Part shown: positions 9,894-18,621 of the stretch, one piece after another
How the letters are laid out: each line of letters begins with the position of its first letter
Position numbering within the stretch: the first letter of the stretch is position 1
Assembly (NCBI GenBank): GCA_964398365.1
Contig: CAYNMC010000016.1
Location: 1-64,000 of the forward strand
Length of the DNA stretch: 64,000 bases
Direction of reading: 5' to 3'
Source of the DNA: CAYNMC01 sp964398365
GTDB taxonomy: Bacteria; Patescibacteriota; Microgenomatia; UBA1400; CAYNMC01
Made by a program: the position numbers and the translations under genes
Notes under the pieces: model-generated
Seen by the model: only the letters and a program-made list of their open reading frames with translations
Databases searched by the model: none
Told to the model about the DNA's origin: nothing

Positions 9894-11432
9894 TTACTTT
9901 TTAATTTTTTCTTGCCTCTTTTCAAGAATAATGCCAGCCGCTAGCTTTTCTCTGCTGATTATTTTATCTTCAGAAAAATTGCTAAGCCAATCTTCAATTC
10001 TCTTTGTTAATAAATCTGGCTCAATAATTAAATAATAAAATTCCGTCTTTTGTGAAGGCTGTTCTTGAAGTTGCTTAGCTAAATATTTTTCTTTATAAGG
10101 AACATAATCAGTCTTCCCCGGTAAGTAACTATATTCTTCTGGCCAATAACCATGCCTTTTTTTACCATACCACCAAAATAAATACTGATAATGATACTCA
10201 TAAACTGGAGGGGTGTAGACGAAAACTTTAAAAGGTTGACCCTGAGCGTCTTCGTAAATTCTGTCAATAATTTTTTTTTGAATTTTTAAGGTACCAGCAT
10301 CTTGAAACTCTGAAAAAAGAAAATGACTATTAAATATGACTAAAAAAGTTAAGAGCAAAAAGCCAGTAATAAAATTTTTATTAATGATTTCTTTTAAAAA
10401 AAGAGCAAATAAAAAAATAAAAGGAATGACTAAGCCAAAAAGATACCACCCTTTTAATTCCGGAGAGAAAAGAAAAATATAGCCAAGAAAAGGGATAAAA
10501 AGAGTTAAAAGATTAACTTTGATAAAATTTTTTATTTTTTTATTCTTTTTTGAATAAGTAGCGAAAATAACCAAAAACATTAAGAAAATAATCATTATTA
10601 AAAGCCATTTTTGAGAAAATTTAAAAACCGATCCAGAAAATAATTCCAGAAATTTATTAAACCTATCTGTGATTCTTAAATTTAAAGGCAAAACACCTCC
10701 TAAACTTTGGTTTTGACCCTTTAAAAAAGCAAGTAAAGCTTTTACTTGAATAAATTGGTGTCTAAATTCAAAAATAACTTGAGGTATAAATGGAAAAATA
10801 AAGATAAAAATAGCAAAGGTTAAATTTTTAAAATTTTTTACTAGTCTCAAGTTTAAAAAAATAAAAACTAATAAGGTAATTGAAGTAAAAATGGCGGCTG
10901 CTGGTTCAAGATGAAAGTTTAAACTTGCCATTAAAGCCGCTAAAAGCAAATAAATATCCCTCTTCAGTAAAACTTTATAAAGTGACCAAATAAAAATTAA
11001 AGTGGTAAAAGGTAAAAGATTAGCATGAAAGGCAAAAGTAGCTAAACTTGTCATTAAGGGAGAAGAGGCCATTAAAACAGCAAAAATTAAACCCAGTTTT
11101 TCGTCTTTTAATTTTTTGCCCAAAAAAAATCCTAAAATAATAGTCAGTAAATTAATCAAGAAAACAAAAATGACACTAGCGCGGGGATCACCGCCTGAAA
11201 GCCAAAAGGGGATGGCTAAAAAATAATACCAACCAGGACCAAAAAAAACACCGTTTAAGCTTCCCCAGGGACCAATAAGATAAAATTTTTTTAAGACTAC
11301 CATATCACGAGTCCACAGCATATCACGACCCATGTCAAAAACGAAAGTAAATTGATCATTTAAAATATAAGGCAGGCGAAGAAATAGAGCTAAGAAAAAA
11401 ATAAAAATTAAGACTAAATGGTTTTTATTCAC
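9894..11432 (-). CDS. GT-C-type membrane glycosyltransferase-like protein
   Basis: 512 residues, multi-pass. The first loop carries FVFDMGRDMLWTRDMV, then GPWGSLNGVFFGPGWYYF, which aligns by eye with the genes at 7032 (GAPTSVGGMFIGP) and 13297 (GPTASVGGFYLGP). The D-x-GRD acidic motif is shared with the gene at 13297. These are features of uncharacterised GT39-like proteins of CPR bacteria. A roughly 90-residue soluble tail follows the last helix, with a final EKRQEKIKK. It overlaps the upstream gene by 8 bases in the same operon. Role inferred: extracytoplasmic sugar transfer from a lipid-linked donor. Confidence 0.76.
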   Translation of the reverse strand: MNKNHLVLIFIFFLALFLRLPYILNDQFTFVFDMGRDMLWTRDMVVLKKFYLIGPWGSLNGVFFGPGWYYFLAIPFWLSGGDPRASVIFVFLINLLTIILGFFLGKKLKDEKLGLIFAVLMASSPLMTSLATFAFHANLLPFTTLIFIWSLYKVLLKRDIYLLLAALMASLNFHLEPAAAIFTSITLLVFIFLNLRLVKNFKNLTFAIFIFIFPFIPQVIFEFRHQFIQVKALLAFLKGQNQSLGGVLPLNLRITDRFNKFLELFSGSVFKFSQKWLLIMIIFLMFLVIFATYSKKNKKIKNFIKVNLLTLFIPFLGYIFLFSPELKGWYLFGLVIPFIFLFALFLKEIINKNFITGFLLLTFLVIFNSHFLFSEFQDAGTLKIQKKIIDRIYEDAQGQPFKVFVYTPPVYEYHYQYLFWWYGKKRHGYWPEEYSYLPGKTDYVPYKEKYLAKQLQEQPSQKTEFYYLIIEPDLLTKRIEDWLSNFSEDKIISREKLAAGIILEKRQEKIKK

Positions 11433-12546
11433 TCTTTTGGAAAAAGTTCAATAAATTAATCAATAAACTCAAAATAAGAGGACTGATAAACAAATAGTTT
11501 CTCCAATGCTTAGCCACGGGCGTGTAATCACCAAAATAAAGATAGGGAAGATAATATAAAATTCCTCCTAAGGAAAGAGCTACCAGCAAATGGCTGAGTT
11601 TTTGATTGTTTAACATCACTCCTAAAGGAAAAAGAGGAAGAAAATACCAAGGCAATAGCTCGCGCATTAAAATCTGAATGATAATCGCGATAAGAGTCAA
11701 AGTAAAAGCCCCCCAGCTTCTCCATTCTTTTTTAATTTTTAGGAAAAATAAAGGCAAATAACCTAAGGTAGCATATTTTATTAAAATTGAAGCCCCTAAA
11801 CTCATCAAGCCCAAATTTTTTTTTCTTTTAAGATAAAGAAAAATTGCCAATAAACCAAAAAGGGTCATCAAACCATCTAGATGAGGACTTACTAAACTTT
11901 CATTAATTACTAAAGGATTAAAAGCAAAAAAAACCATGGCGGGTAAAGAAATAATTTTATAAATAAGATAGCAATTTCCCAAATAAGCTAATGACAAAAA
12001 AAGTTTGAAATTAAATAGAGTAAGGATAAATTTACCAAAACCTAAAGTATAAGGTAAAAGGCTCGCGGTTAACCAAAAAGGACCATAAGGGTAAGTTCGA
12101 TGCGTCCAGTGCATAAAGCGCGTCCAAAGATCTGTCGGAAAATCTAAGGCGGTGTAGAGCCAAGGATTGTGCTGATGGTAAATTAAAATCCTCGCATCAA
12201 AAATATAATTGAAAATATCATGAGAAAAAGCTGGATAGGAAAATAATAAAATGAAAATAGTACTAAAAATTAAAATCCAAACTTGGTTAAGTTTAAGTTT
12301 TTTTTCCTTAGTATTTTTGAAAATCAAAAAATAAAAAATAAAAAGAAAAAGGTAAAGAAAACCATAAATTATAGCAGAAAAATGACGATTGAAATAACCT
12401 AAATAAATTAATTTTTGCTGAATGATTTGATAAAAATAATTGGCAGAAAGTGTAAGATTAAGATCGATCTGGGAATAAGAATAAATTGTTATTGCCAAAA
12501 GAATTAAGTTGTAAGCAAGAAAGAAAAGCCAATAGTTACTTTTCAT
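11425..12546 (-). CDS. GT-C membrane mannosyltransferase-like protein (MptA/B or GT87 type)
   Basis: 373 residues from ATG 12546; a longer frame opens at 12588 with an ATG. I prefer 12546 because it leaves an 11-base overlap with the upstream gene instead of 53, and because the protein then begins just before its first helix (MKSNYWLFFLAYN). The outer loop holds YPAFSHDIFNYIFDARIL, then HNPWLYTALDFP and YPYGPFWL, a pattern seen in polyprenyl-phosphate-mannose-dependent alpha-mannosyltransferases and GT87 relatives. About ten helices follow. This gene is a different GT-C lineage from its GT39-like neighbours. The sugar is an inference. Confidence 0.7.
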   Translation of the reverse strand: MKSNYWLFFLAYNLILLAITIYSYSQIDLNLTLSANYFYQIIQQKLIYLGYFNRHFSAIIYGFLYLFLFIFYFLIFKNTKEKKLKLNQVWILIFSTIFILLFSYPAFSHDIFNYIFDARILIYHQHNPWLYTALDFPTDLWTRFMHWTHRTYPYGPFWLTASLLPYTLGFGKFILTLFNFKLFLSLAYLGNCYLIYKIISLPAMVFFAFNPLVINESLVSPHLDGLMTLFGLLAIFLYLKRKKNLGLMSLGASILIKYATLGYLPLFFLKIKKEWRSWGAFTLTLIAIIIQILMRELLPWYFLPLFPLGVMLNNQKLSHLLVALSLGGILYYLPYLYFGDYTPVAKHWRNYLFISPLILSLLINLLNFFQKSE

Positions 12547-13294
12547 ATTCTCCGCTAAGATCATAAAAGCGGATTTTGATAATATCAAAAAACATCCTCA
12601 GAGAATCTTTAAGGGGATTTACCCGATTTGTCTTAACATGATGCCAATTTATTGGTACCTCTGCCACTTTAAAACCATATTTTTTAGCCAGAAAAAGTAA
12701 TTCCACATCAAAAGCTCCCGTATAGGCATCGGCAACTTTTCTCTCTTTATAAACTTTAATTTTGGAAAAAAGTTTAGTTACGGCTGCACTCGTAAAAAGT
12801 TTAAACCCACATTGAGTATCGTTAATGCCTTTAATCACCAAAATTCTCACCAAAAAGTTAAAAACTTTACCCATAAGATGACGGTAAAAAGGCTCTTTTT
12901 CCCTTTTCGCTCCCTTAATTTCTCTTGAGCCAATAACAATTTGATAACCTTCTTCAATTTTCTTTAAAATCTTTTTTACTTCAGTAATGGGTGTTGCTTG
13001 GTCAAAGTCAGTAAATAAAATGTTTTTCCCCCTCGCCGTTAAAAAGCCTCGAATCACTGCCGCTGCCTTTCCTTGATGGGGATTTTGAATTAAAGACCAA
13101 TTTTGACGATTTTTGATAAATTCCCTAATTAATTTAGGCGTTTGATCAATTGAACCATCATCAACTATAATTACTTCCCATAAATATCTTTGCTTTTTTA
13201 AATAATCATCAACTTCTTTTAAAACTCCCTTTTTAAAGTTTTCTTCTTCATTGTAAGCAGGAATGATTACTGATAAAAAAATTGTTTTCTTCAT
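12536..13294 (-). CDS. GT2 family polyprenyl-phosphate glycosyltransferase (DPM-like)
   Basis: 252 residues. Motifs are SVIIPAYNEEENF at residue 8, IIVDDGSIDQTP near 42, the DFDQATP metal site near 95, GSREIKGAKR, and QCGFKLFTSAA near 170, typical of dolichyl-phosphate mannosyl/glucosyl synthases. The arrangement is longer than the gene at 3996 but equally lacks membrane helices. ATG start; 2 bases separate it from the upstream GT-C gene. It would make a polyprenyl-phosphate sugar on the cytoplasmic face that the surrounding GT-C enzymes could use. Which sugar (mannose, glucose or a deoxysugar) cannot be told. Confidence 0.88.
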   Translation of the reverse strand: MKKTIFLSVIIPAYNEEENFKKGVLKEVDDYLKKQRYLWEVIIVDDGSIDQTPKLIREFIKNRQNWSLIQNPHQGKAAAVIRGFLTARGKNILFTDFDQATPITEVKKILKKIEEGYQIVIGSREIKGAKREKEPFYRHLMGKVFNFLVRILVIKGINDTQCGFKLFTSAAVTKLFSKIKVYKERKVADAYTGAFDVELLFLAKKYGFKVAEVPINWHHVKTNRVNPLKDSLRMFFDIIKIRFYDLSGEYEK

Positions 13295-13296
13295 TA

Positions 13297-14802
13297 TTAG
13301 CCTTTAGGAGCAGGTTTACCAACCCAATCAAGAGAATCAGCATGATGAACCAATCTAAAAATACGAATGCCCACTTGATCTTCCCAGACCTCAGCAACTT
13401 CTGCTCGACCAAAGGCGGCAATTTCCCAAAGTGGATGACCTAAGGGTTGGCAAATTTCTGATTCACATACTACAAAAAGTTGTTCTTCTACCCTTTTTTC
13501 CAAGGGCGTAGGACCGGACCTTTCTATTTCTAAAAAATAACGATAAGCATGATCGCTATTACCCTTAGAAATTAAGGCAAAATTGTAAGGTCGCCCCCGA
13601 CTTTTACTAATAATACTTTTTGCAATCCTTTGGGTTTGTGCTAACATTTTATTAGGTACTTTAAGGATTGGCTGTTTACTTAAACAATTATAAACCAAAA
13701 AAACCACAAAACCGGCACTCAGAGCTTTAATAAGAAAAAATTTTTTTTGGAAGAAAAAACCAAAAATAAAACCTAAGGCAATTGCTGGCAGAGGGTAAAG
13801 ATAACCATAATAATACTCATAAATTGTTCCTTGATAAAATCTTAAAAAAATGGCTCCCAGAAGCCACCAAGTAATAATAATTAAAATCCCTATTTTTTTC
13901 TTTTTATTTTTTGTTCTAAAAAGCAAAAATAGAAGAGAAGTCAAAAGAATATAAAGAGAAATATTTAGCAAAAAGTTTTTCTGTAAACCTAAAAAATCGG
14001 CAAAGATTCTTGCGGAAATTTCAAAAAAAGCCGGTAATAAACTGAGTGGGTAAAAAGCAACTGCTCCATTTTTTCTCGTAATAAACTCAAAAATGGCTCT
14101 AAAGTTGGTAAAATTATGTCTAAATTCAAAAATTATAAAGGGAGAAAGGCTAATTAAGCAACCTAAAAATAAATAAAGGCAGTTAAGGAACCATTCTTTA
14201 ATCTTTCTTTCAAAGTTTAAAAAAATGCCTATTGGCGCCAAAATTAAGGCAAGATAATGAAGTTGGCAACAAATTCCTAAAAGTATTCCGGAAATTAAAA
14301 TTAACCACCTTTGTTTTTTTAGTTTGCTCAAGTAAAGACAAAAAAAGAAAGCCAAAGAGAAAAAGGGAAGAACATTGGGATTCCAAGAAAAACGGCTATT
14401 TCTTACCGTCAGAGGCGAAATGGCGTAAAAAAAAGAACTTAATAAAGCTAGTTGTTGATTAAAAACTACCTTAAGAAAAAAATAAAGCATAAAAACAGTC
14501 ATAATTCCAAAAAGGGCAACCATAATTGCTGGGCCGACTGGATCAAAACAGGCTAGCCATAAAGGCAAAATCATCAAATAATAATAAAATGGTCCTAAAT
14601 AAAAACCTCCAACTGAAGCCGTAGGACCAAGCAGGATTAATTTGTGCTCTTTGATCATCTTCGCCACCACTAAAACGTCTCTCCCTTGATCACCCAAAAA
14701 GATAAGGTAGTCCTTAATACGGTAAAGACGTAAAAAAGCAGCTATTAATAAAATTAAAACTAATAATAAAATTTCTTTTTTGAAATCAATTTTTATTTCC
14801 AT
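13297..14802 (-). CDS. GT-C-type membrane glycosyltransferase-like protein
   Basis: 501 residues with many helices. The first loop has LGDQGRDVLVVAKMI, then GPTASVGGFYLGPFYYYLM, the same signature as the genes at 7032 and 9894. A soluble C-terminal segment of about 120 residues with CESEICQ follows the last helix, so the end lies outside the membrane or as a tail. It overlaps the downstream GT2 gene by 10 bases at its start side. I read it as a third member of the local GT39-like paralogue set. Activity and substrate are inferred from fold and context only. Confidence 0.76.
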   Translation of the reverse strand: MEIKIDFKKEILLLVLILLIAAFLRLYRIKDYLIFLGDQGRDVLVVAKMIKEHKLILLGPTASVGGFYLGPFYYYLMILPLWLACFDPVGPAIMVALFGIMTVFMLYFFLKVVFNQQLALLSSFFYAISPLTVRNSRFSWNPNVLPFFSLAFFFCLYLSKLKKQRWLILISGILLGICCQLHYLALILAPIGIFLNFERKIKEWFLNCLYLFLGCLISLSPFIIFEFRHNFTNFRAIFEFITRKNGAVAFYPLSLLPAFFEISARIFADFLGLQKNFLLNISLYILLTSLLFLLFRTKNKKKKIGILIIITWWLLGAIFLRFYQGTIYEYYYGYLYPLPAIALGFIFGFFFQKKFFLIKALSAGFVVFLVYNCLSKQPILKVPNKMLAQTQRIAKSIISKSRGRPYNFALISKGNSDHAYRYFLEIERSGPTPLEKRVEEQLFVVCESEICQPLGHPLWEIAAFGRAEVAEVWEDQVGIRIFRLVHHADSLDWVGKPAPKG

Positions 14803-15503
14803 ATTTTTTCTTTAAGAAGGATGAACCAAAGCTTTATCCCTTCGAAGGCTGCCTTAAGAATAATATGGGGCTTACCACCAGTTTGCTCTCCTTCTTTACG
14901 AGAATAATGATGGACACCCACTTGCGTAATCTTAAAACCCGCTTTTCTTGCTCTAACAACGAATTCGGTAACGGTGATGGCACTTTCGGTCACCAAAGGC
15001 TGGACTTTATCAATGATTTCTTTCTTAAATAACTTAAAACCACAATCCACATCTTTAACATTCAAACCAAATAAAATAAAATCTGCTAACCATAAAATTT
15101 TTGCCATCAAACGTCGATAGCGACTGTCAGTACGTCGCAGACGATAACCAATAATTAAATCAGCCTCATCTCTTTTTGCCAGCAACTTTTTTACTTCCCT
15201 AAAATCAAACTGGCCGTCGGAGTCCATTTGGACTACCCAAGGGAAACGAACATTTTTAAGCCCAGTTTTAATGGCAGCGCCATAGCCTTTGTTTTTAAGA
15301 TGAGTGATAAGTCTTAACCGCGGATTATTTTTGATTAATTTTTTAACGATTTCTCCCGTTTTATCTAAAGAACCATCATTGATAACTAAAATCTCCCAAT
15401 CATCGGCAATCACCTTTAAAACTTCCTCAATTTGGAAAATGGTTTTCTCAATATTGCTTTCTTCATTGTAAGCTGGCAAAAAAACCGAAAGTTTAAGCGG
15501 CAT
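14793..15503 (-). CDS. GT2 family polyprenyl-phosphate glycosyltransferase (DPM-like)
   Basis: 236 residues from ATG 15503. The frame is open back to 15575, but that start would lie inside the upstream gene and add 24 non-conserved residues. The chosen start leaves 7 bases to the upstream stop and has GAAAGAG before it. Motifs are LSVFLPAYNEESNI, VINDGSLDKTGE, QMDSDGQFDF (metal site) and DVDCGFKLFKKEI. There are no membrane helices. The family makes polyprenyl-phosphate sugars in the cytoplasm. This is the third of four GT2 genes in the operon, which suggests different lipid-linked donors are made. Confidence 0.88.
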   Translation of the reverse strand: MPLKLSVFLPAYNEESNIEKTIFQIEEVLKVIADDWEILVINDGSLDKTGEIVKKLIKNNPRLRLITHLKNKGYGAAIKTGLKNVRFPWVVQMDSDGQFDFREVKKLLAKRDEADLIIGYRLRRTDSRYRRLMAKILWLADFILFGLNVKDVDCGFKLFKKEIIDKVQPLVTESAITVTEFVVRARKAGFKITQVGVHHYSRKEGEQTGGKPHIILKAAFEGIKLWFILLKEKIWK

Positions 15504-15510
15504 ATCTCTT

Positions 15511-16662
15511 TCAAGGCTTCCTGTTAAGTTTCCAAATAAAATGACTATAGGCAAAATAGTTCCAAAAAAGCCCAAGAAGAATCCCTAAACAAACTAATAA
15601 ATTTTCCCAAAGAAAGGATCGACCGAAAATCATCAAGCCAATTTTCATCACGCCTGCTTGAATTAAAAGTGAACCTAGGGAGAAAAAATTAAATTGGAAA
15701 AATTTAAAAAGAACCCCTAAATTTTTAAATTCAATTTTTTTATCCTTAAAAGCCCACAAGTTATTAAAAATAAAATTAGAAATAATTGCTGTTTCCACTG
15801 AAATTGCCACCGCTAATTCAGGCAGCAAGTTTAGACGCAAAAGATTAAAAACGATAAATTGAATTAAGGCACCACCGGCACCGATAAGAGCAACTTTAAA
15901 AAAGCGGACTGATTTTTCAAAACGAATTTTCAAGCATAACCACATGTATTCAAAAACATCTCTTAAATAAGTTTTGAGATAACGTTTGTTAAAACTTACT
16001 TTAGTCTCTCCTGCGGTTCTAAATTTAAAAATTACAGGAATTTCAAAGAATTTTTGGGTTACCTTAGAAAGTTGATAAATAATATAACATTGAAAACCAA
16101 AACCCTTAACCCTAAGTTTATAAATAGGAATTTTCTCCAATACCCCTTTCACTCTAATTGCTTTAAAATTACCATTATGATCATGAACCTCTTTAATCCC
16201 AGCAATATGCCAAGCAAAAAATTCATTGGCAATAAAGTGATTTAATTTCCGAAACAAACTCCACCCTTCTGTACCCCCTGTTCCTACATGACGAGATGCC
16301 ACTACCACATCATAACCTTCTTCAATTTTTTTTAAGAGTTGGGGAATTTTATAAGGATCAAAAGAAAAATCGCAATCATTAGGAATAATCACGTCGGCCC
16401 CTAAATGGTCTTCGGCGTATTTATAACCCCTTATCAATGCCTCACCCAAACCCACTCTTTTACCCTCCAAAAGTTTAATTTTTTTATCCTTTTTCATATA
16501 CTGGCGGACAATTTGGGCTGTACCATCAGGAGAATGGTCATCCACAATCAAATGGTAAAAATCATACTGTGGATTCTTTTGGGCAATTTCTTGAAGAGTT
16601 TCAAGCATCTTTCCAATATTTTCTTTTTCATTATAGGTAGGAATGATGTTAACGATTTTCAT
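15511..16662 (-). CDS. GT2 dolichol-phosphate-mannose-synthase-like enzyme fused to a GtrA domain
   Basis: 383 residues in two domains. Residues 1-240 are a DPM-type GT2: VNIIPTYNEKENI, LIVDDHSPDGTA, PNDCDFSFDP and ASRHVGTGGTEGWS. Residues about 255-380 form four hydrophobic helices with the GtrA pattern (VALIGAGGALIQFIVFN and ETAIISNFIFNNLWAF). Such fusions occur in many bacteria and archaea. The GT2 part charges polyprenyl phosphate and the GtrA part is thought to help move the lipid-linked sugar across the membrane. The start overlaps the gmd gene by 14 bases. Confidence 0.9.
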   Translation of the reverse strand: MKIVNIIPTYNEKENIGKMLETLQEIAQKNPQYDFYHLIVDDHSPDGTAQIVRQYMKKDKKIKLLEGKRVGLGEALIRGYKYAEDHLGADVIIPNDCDFSFDPYKIPQLLKKIEEGYDVVVASRHVGTGGTEGWSLFRKLNHFIANEFFAWHIAGIKEVHDHNGNFKAIRVKGVLEKIPIYKLRVKGFGFQCYIIYQLSKVTQKFFEIPVIFKFRTAGETKVSFNKRYLKTYLRDVFEYMWLCLKIRFEKSVRFFKVALIGAGGALIQFIVFNLLRLNLLPELAVAISVETAIISNFIFNNLWAFKDKKIEFKNLGVLFKFFQFNFFSLGSLLIQAGVMKIGLMIFGRSFLWENLLVCLGILLGLFWNYFAYSHFIWKLNRKP

Positions 16663-17623
16663 ACTTTTCTCTTTTTAAATCTGCTTCGACCATAATTTGC
16701 ACTAATTTTTTAAATGTCACGGAAGGTTTCCACTTTAAAATTTTTTTAGCCTTGGTGGGATCGGCACAGAGAAAATCGACTTCTGCCGGCCGGTAAAGAT
16801 GTTTATCCTCCTCAACATAAGCCTGCCAGTTTTCAATACCCACTACCCTAAAAGCCTCTTTCACAAATTCTTCTACTGAATGGGTTTTGCCGGTACCTAT
16901 CACAAAATCTTGGGGCTTATCTTGTTGCAACATCAACCACATCGCCTCGACATAATCAGGTGTATAACCCCAATCTCTTTTTGATTTTAAATTACCAAGT
17001 CTTAATTTTTTCTGCTTCCCTAATTTTATGCGGGCAACAGCATGAGAAATTTTTCTGGTTACAAACTCCAAACCACGCCGCGGCGATTCGTGATTAAAAA
17101 GAATTCCGGAAACTGCAAAAAGATTATAAGACTCCCGATAATTTACCGTTATCCAGTGACCATAAACCTTGGCTACTCCATAAGGACTCCTTGGATAAAA
17201 AGGTGTCTTTTCATTTTGAGGACTTTCCTGAACTTTACCAAACATCTCTGAAGAAGAAGCTTGATAAAAACGAGCATCAGGTTTAGTTAAACGAATCGCC
17301 TCCAAAATTCTCGTTACTCCCAAAGCGGTAAACTCACCTGTTAAAACAGGCTGATTCCAAGAAGTGGGCACAAATGACTGGGCGGCTAAATTATAAACCT
17401 CATCTGGTTGAATATTTTTAACTGCTTCTGTTAAAGAATGTTGATCTAAAAGATCGCCGGGAATTAATTCAATCTTGTCAACAATATCTTTGATTCTCTC
17501 ATAATTTGGCGTGCTTGTCCGCCGCGTTAAACCATAAACCTCATAGTTTTTTTTGAGTAAAAATTCAGCCAAATAAGAGCCATCTTGGCCGGTGATGCCG
17601 GTAATTAAAGCTCTTCTCTTCAT
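16649..17623 (-). CDS. gmd: GDP-mannose 4,6-dehydratase
   Basis: 324 residues from ATG 17623, which forms a 4-base ATGA overlap with the upstream paralogue; a longer frame to 17656 would overlap more and precede the Rossmann motif by extra residues. The NADP-binding GITGQDGSYL is at residues 9-18. The catalytic elements are complete: SSSEMFG at 123-129 (Ser and Glu126) and the Y148-x-x-x-K152 pair. SPYGVAKVYGHW and NHESPRRG are typical of GMD. It converts GDP-D-mannose to GDP-4-keto-6-deoxymannose, the precursor of GDP-rhamnose, fucose and related sugars. No fucose synthase is visible nearby. Confidence 0.92.
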   Translation of the reverse strand: MKRRALITGITGQDGSYLAEFLLKKNYEVYGLTRRTSTPNYERIKDIVDKIELIPGDLLDQHSLTEAVKNIQPDEVYNLAAQSFVPTSWNQPVLTGEFTALGVTRILEAIRLTKPDARFYQASSSEMFGKVQESPQNEKTPFYPRSPYGVAKVYGHWITVNYRESYNLFAVSGILFNHESPRRGLEFVTRKISHAVARIKLGKQKKLRLGNLKSKRDWGYTPDYVEAMWLMLQQDKPQDFVIGTGKTHSVEEFVKEAFRVVGIENWQAYVEEDKHLYRPAEVDFLCADPTKAKKILKWKPSVTFKKLVQIMVEADLKREKYENR

Positions 17624-18621
17624 CTTTTTCCTTTCTTGTTTTTTAATTGCTGGCAATCTGCTTTTGTCATTAATTGAATCATCTCTTCAAAAGTGACTTT
17701 TGGCTGCCAACCTAATAATTTTTTGGCTTTATAAGGGTTGCCCATCAGTGGTTTTCCTCTTTGTTGCCTATAAAGAATTTTATCACGAATCACGTAGCGA
17801 CGATAATCTAAACCCAGAGTTTTAAAAGCAAGGTAACAAATATCTCTTACGGAATGAATTTTTCCTGTAGCAATAATAAAGTCTTCCGCTTTTTTGGCTT
17901 GCAACATCAACCACATCGCTTCAACATAATCAGGTGCCCAACCCCAATCTTGTTGAGCCTCAAGATTACCCAATTTTAAATTTTCCGCCAGTCCTAACTT
18001 AATTTTGGCAGCACCAAGAGTAATTTTACGGGTAACAAACTCTTCACCGCGTCGAGGCGACTCGTGATTGTATAAAATCCCGTTAACAAGAAAGAGACCG
18101 TAGTTTTCGCGAAAAGAACGAACCATAAAATGGGCGCAGGCCTTAGCAATGGCGTAAGGATCTTTAGGAGCAATAAGCGTCTTCTCAGTCTGAGGACTTT
18201 CTTGGGGATAACCAAAAATTTGACCACTAGAAGCTTGAAAAAACCGTGTTTTAGGATAACGATCACGAATAATCTCTAAAATCCTTAAGGGGCCAAGCGC
18301 GTTAATATCAAAAGCTAAAACGGGTTTTTCCCAACAAGTAGGAATAAAGGTTATCCCAGCTAGATTATAAACTTCCGCAGGCTGGTAACGCAAGAAAATT
18401 CTTTCTAAAGAATTCTTGTTTAAAAGATCGCCTTCTTCCAAAATCAATTTAGCCCTTAAATGACTTATATTATCCCAGCCAATGTTGTATTTTTTACTTA
18501 CCAAACCCACCACTTTATAATTCTTAGATAAAAGAAGTTCTGATAAATAAGAGCCATCTTGGCCGGTGATGCCGGTAATTAAAGCAACTTTTTGCTTCTT
18601 AACGGCTGCCGATTCCTTCAT
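17620..18621 (-). CDS. Gmd-like short-chain dehydrogenase, possible GDP-4-keto-6-deoxymannose reductase
   Basis: 333 residues, clearly a paralogue of the adjacent gmd: ITGITGQDGSYLSELLL at 15-31, Y156-x-x-x-K160 and NHESPRRGEEFVTRK are kept. The catalytic SSSEMFG segment reads SSGQIFG at 131-137, so the dehydratase Glu is Gln134. From memory, reductases of the Rmd family carry an SSGDVYG-like segment here. I therefore suspect it reduces the Gmd product, giving GDP-D-rhamnose, rather than being a second dehydratase. That is inference. The start overlaps ugd by 23 bases. The two genes are 4 bases overlapped and likely made together. Confidence 0.75.
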   Translation of the reverse strand: MKESAAVKKQKVALITGITGQDGSYLSELLLSKNYKVVGLVSKKYNIGWDNISHLRAKLILEEGDLLNKNSLERIFLRYQPAEVYNLAGITFIPTCWEKPVLAFDINALGPLRILEIIRDRYPKTRFFQASSGQIFGYPQESPQTEKTLIAPKDPYAIAKACAHFMVRSFRENYGLFLVNGILYNHESPRRGEEFVTRKITLGAAKIKLGLAENLKLGNLEAQQDWGWAPDYVEAMWLMLQAKKAEDFIIATGKIHSVRDICYLAFKTLGLDYRRYVIRDKILYRQQRGKPLMGNPYKAKKLLGWQPKVTFEEMIQLMTKADCQQLKNKKGKR

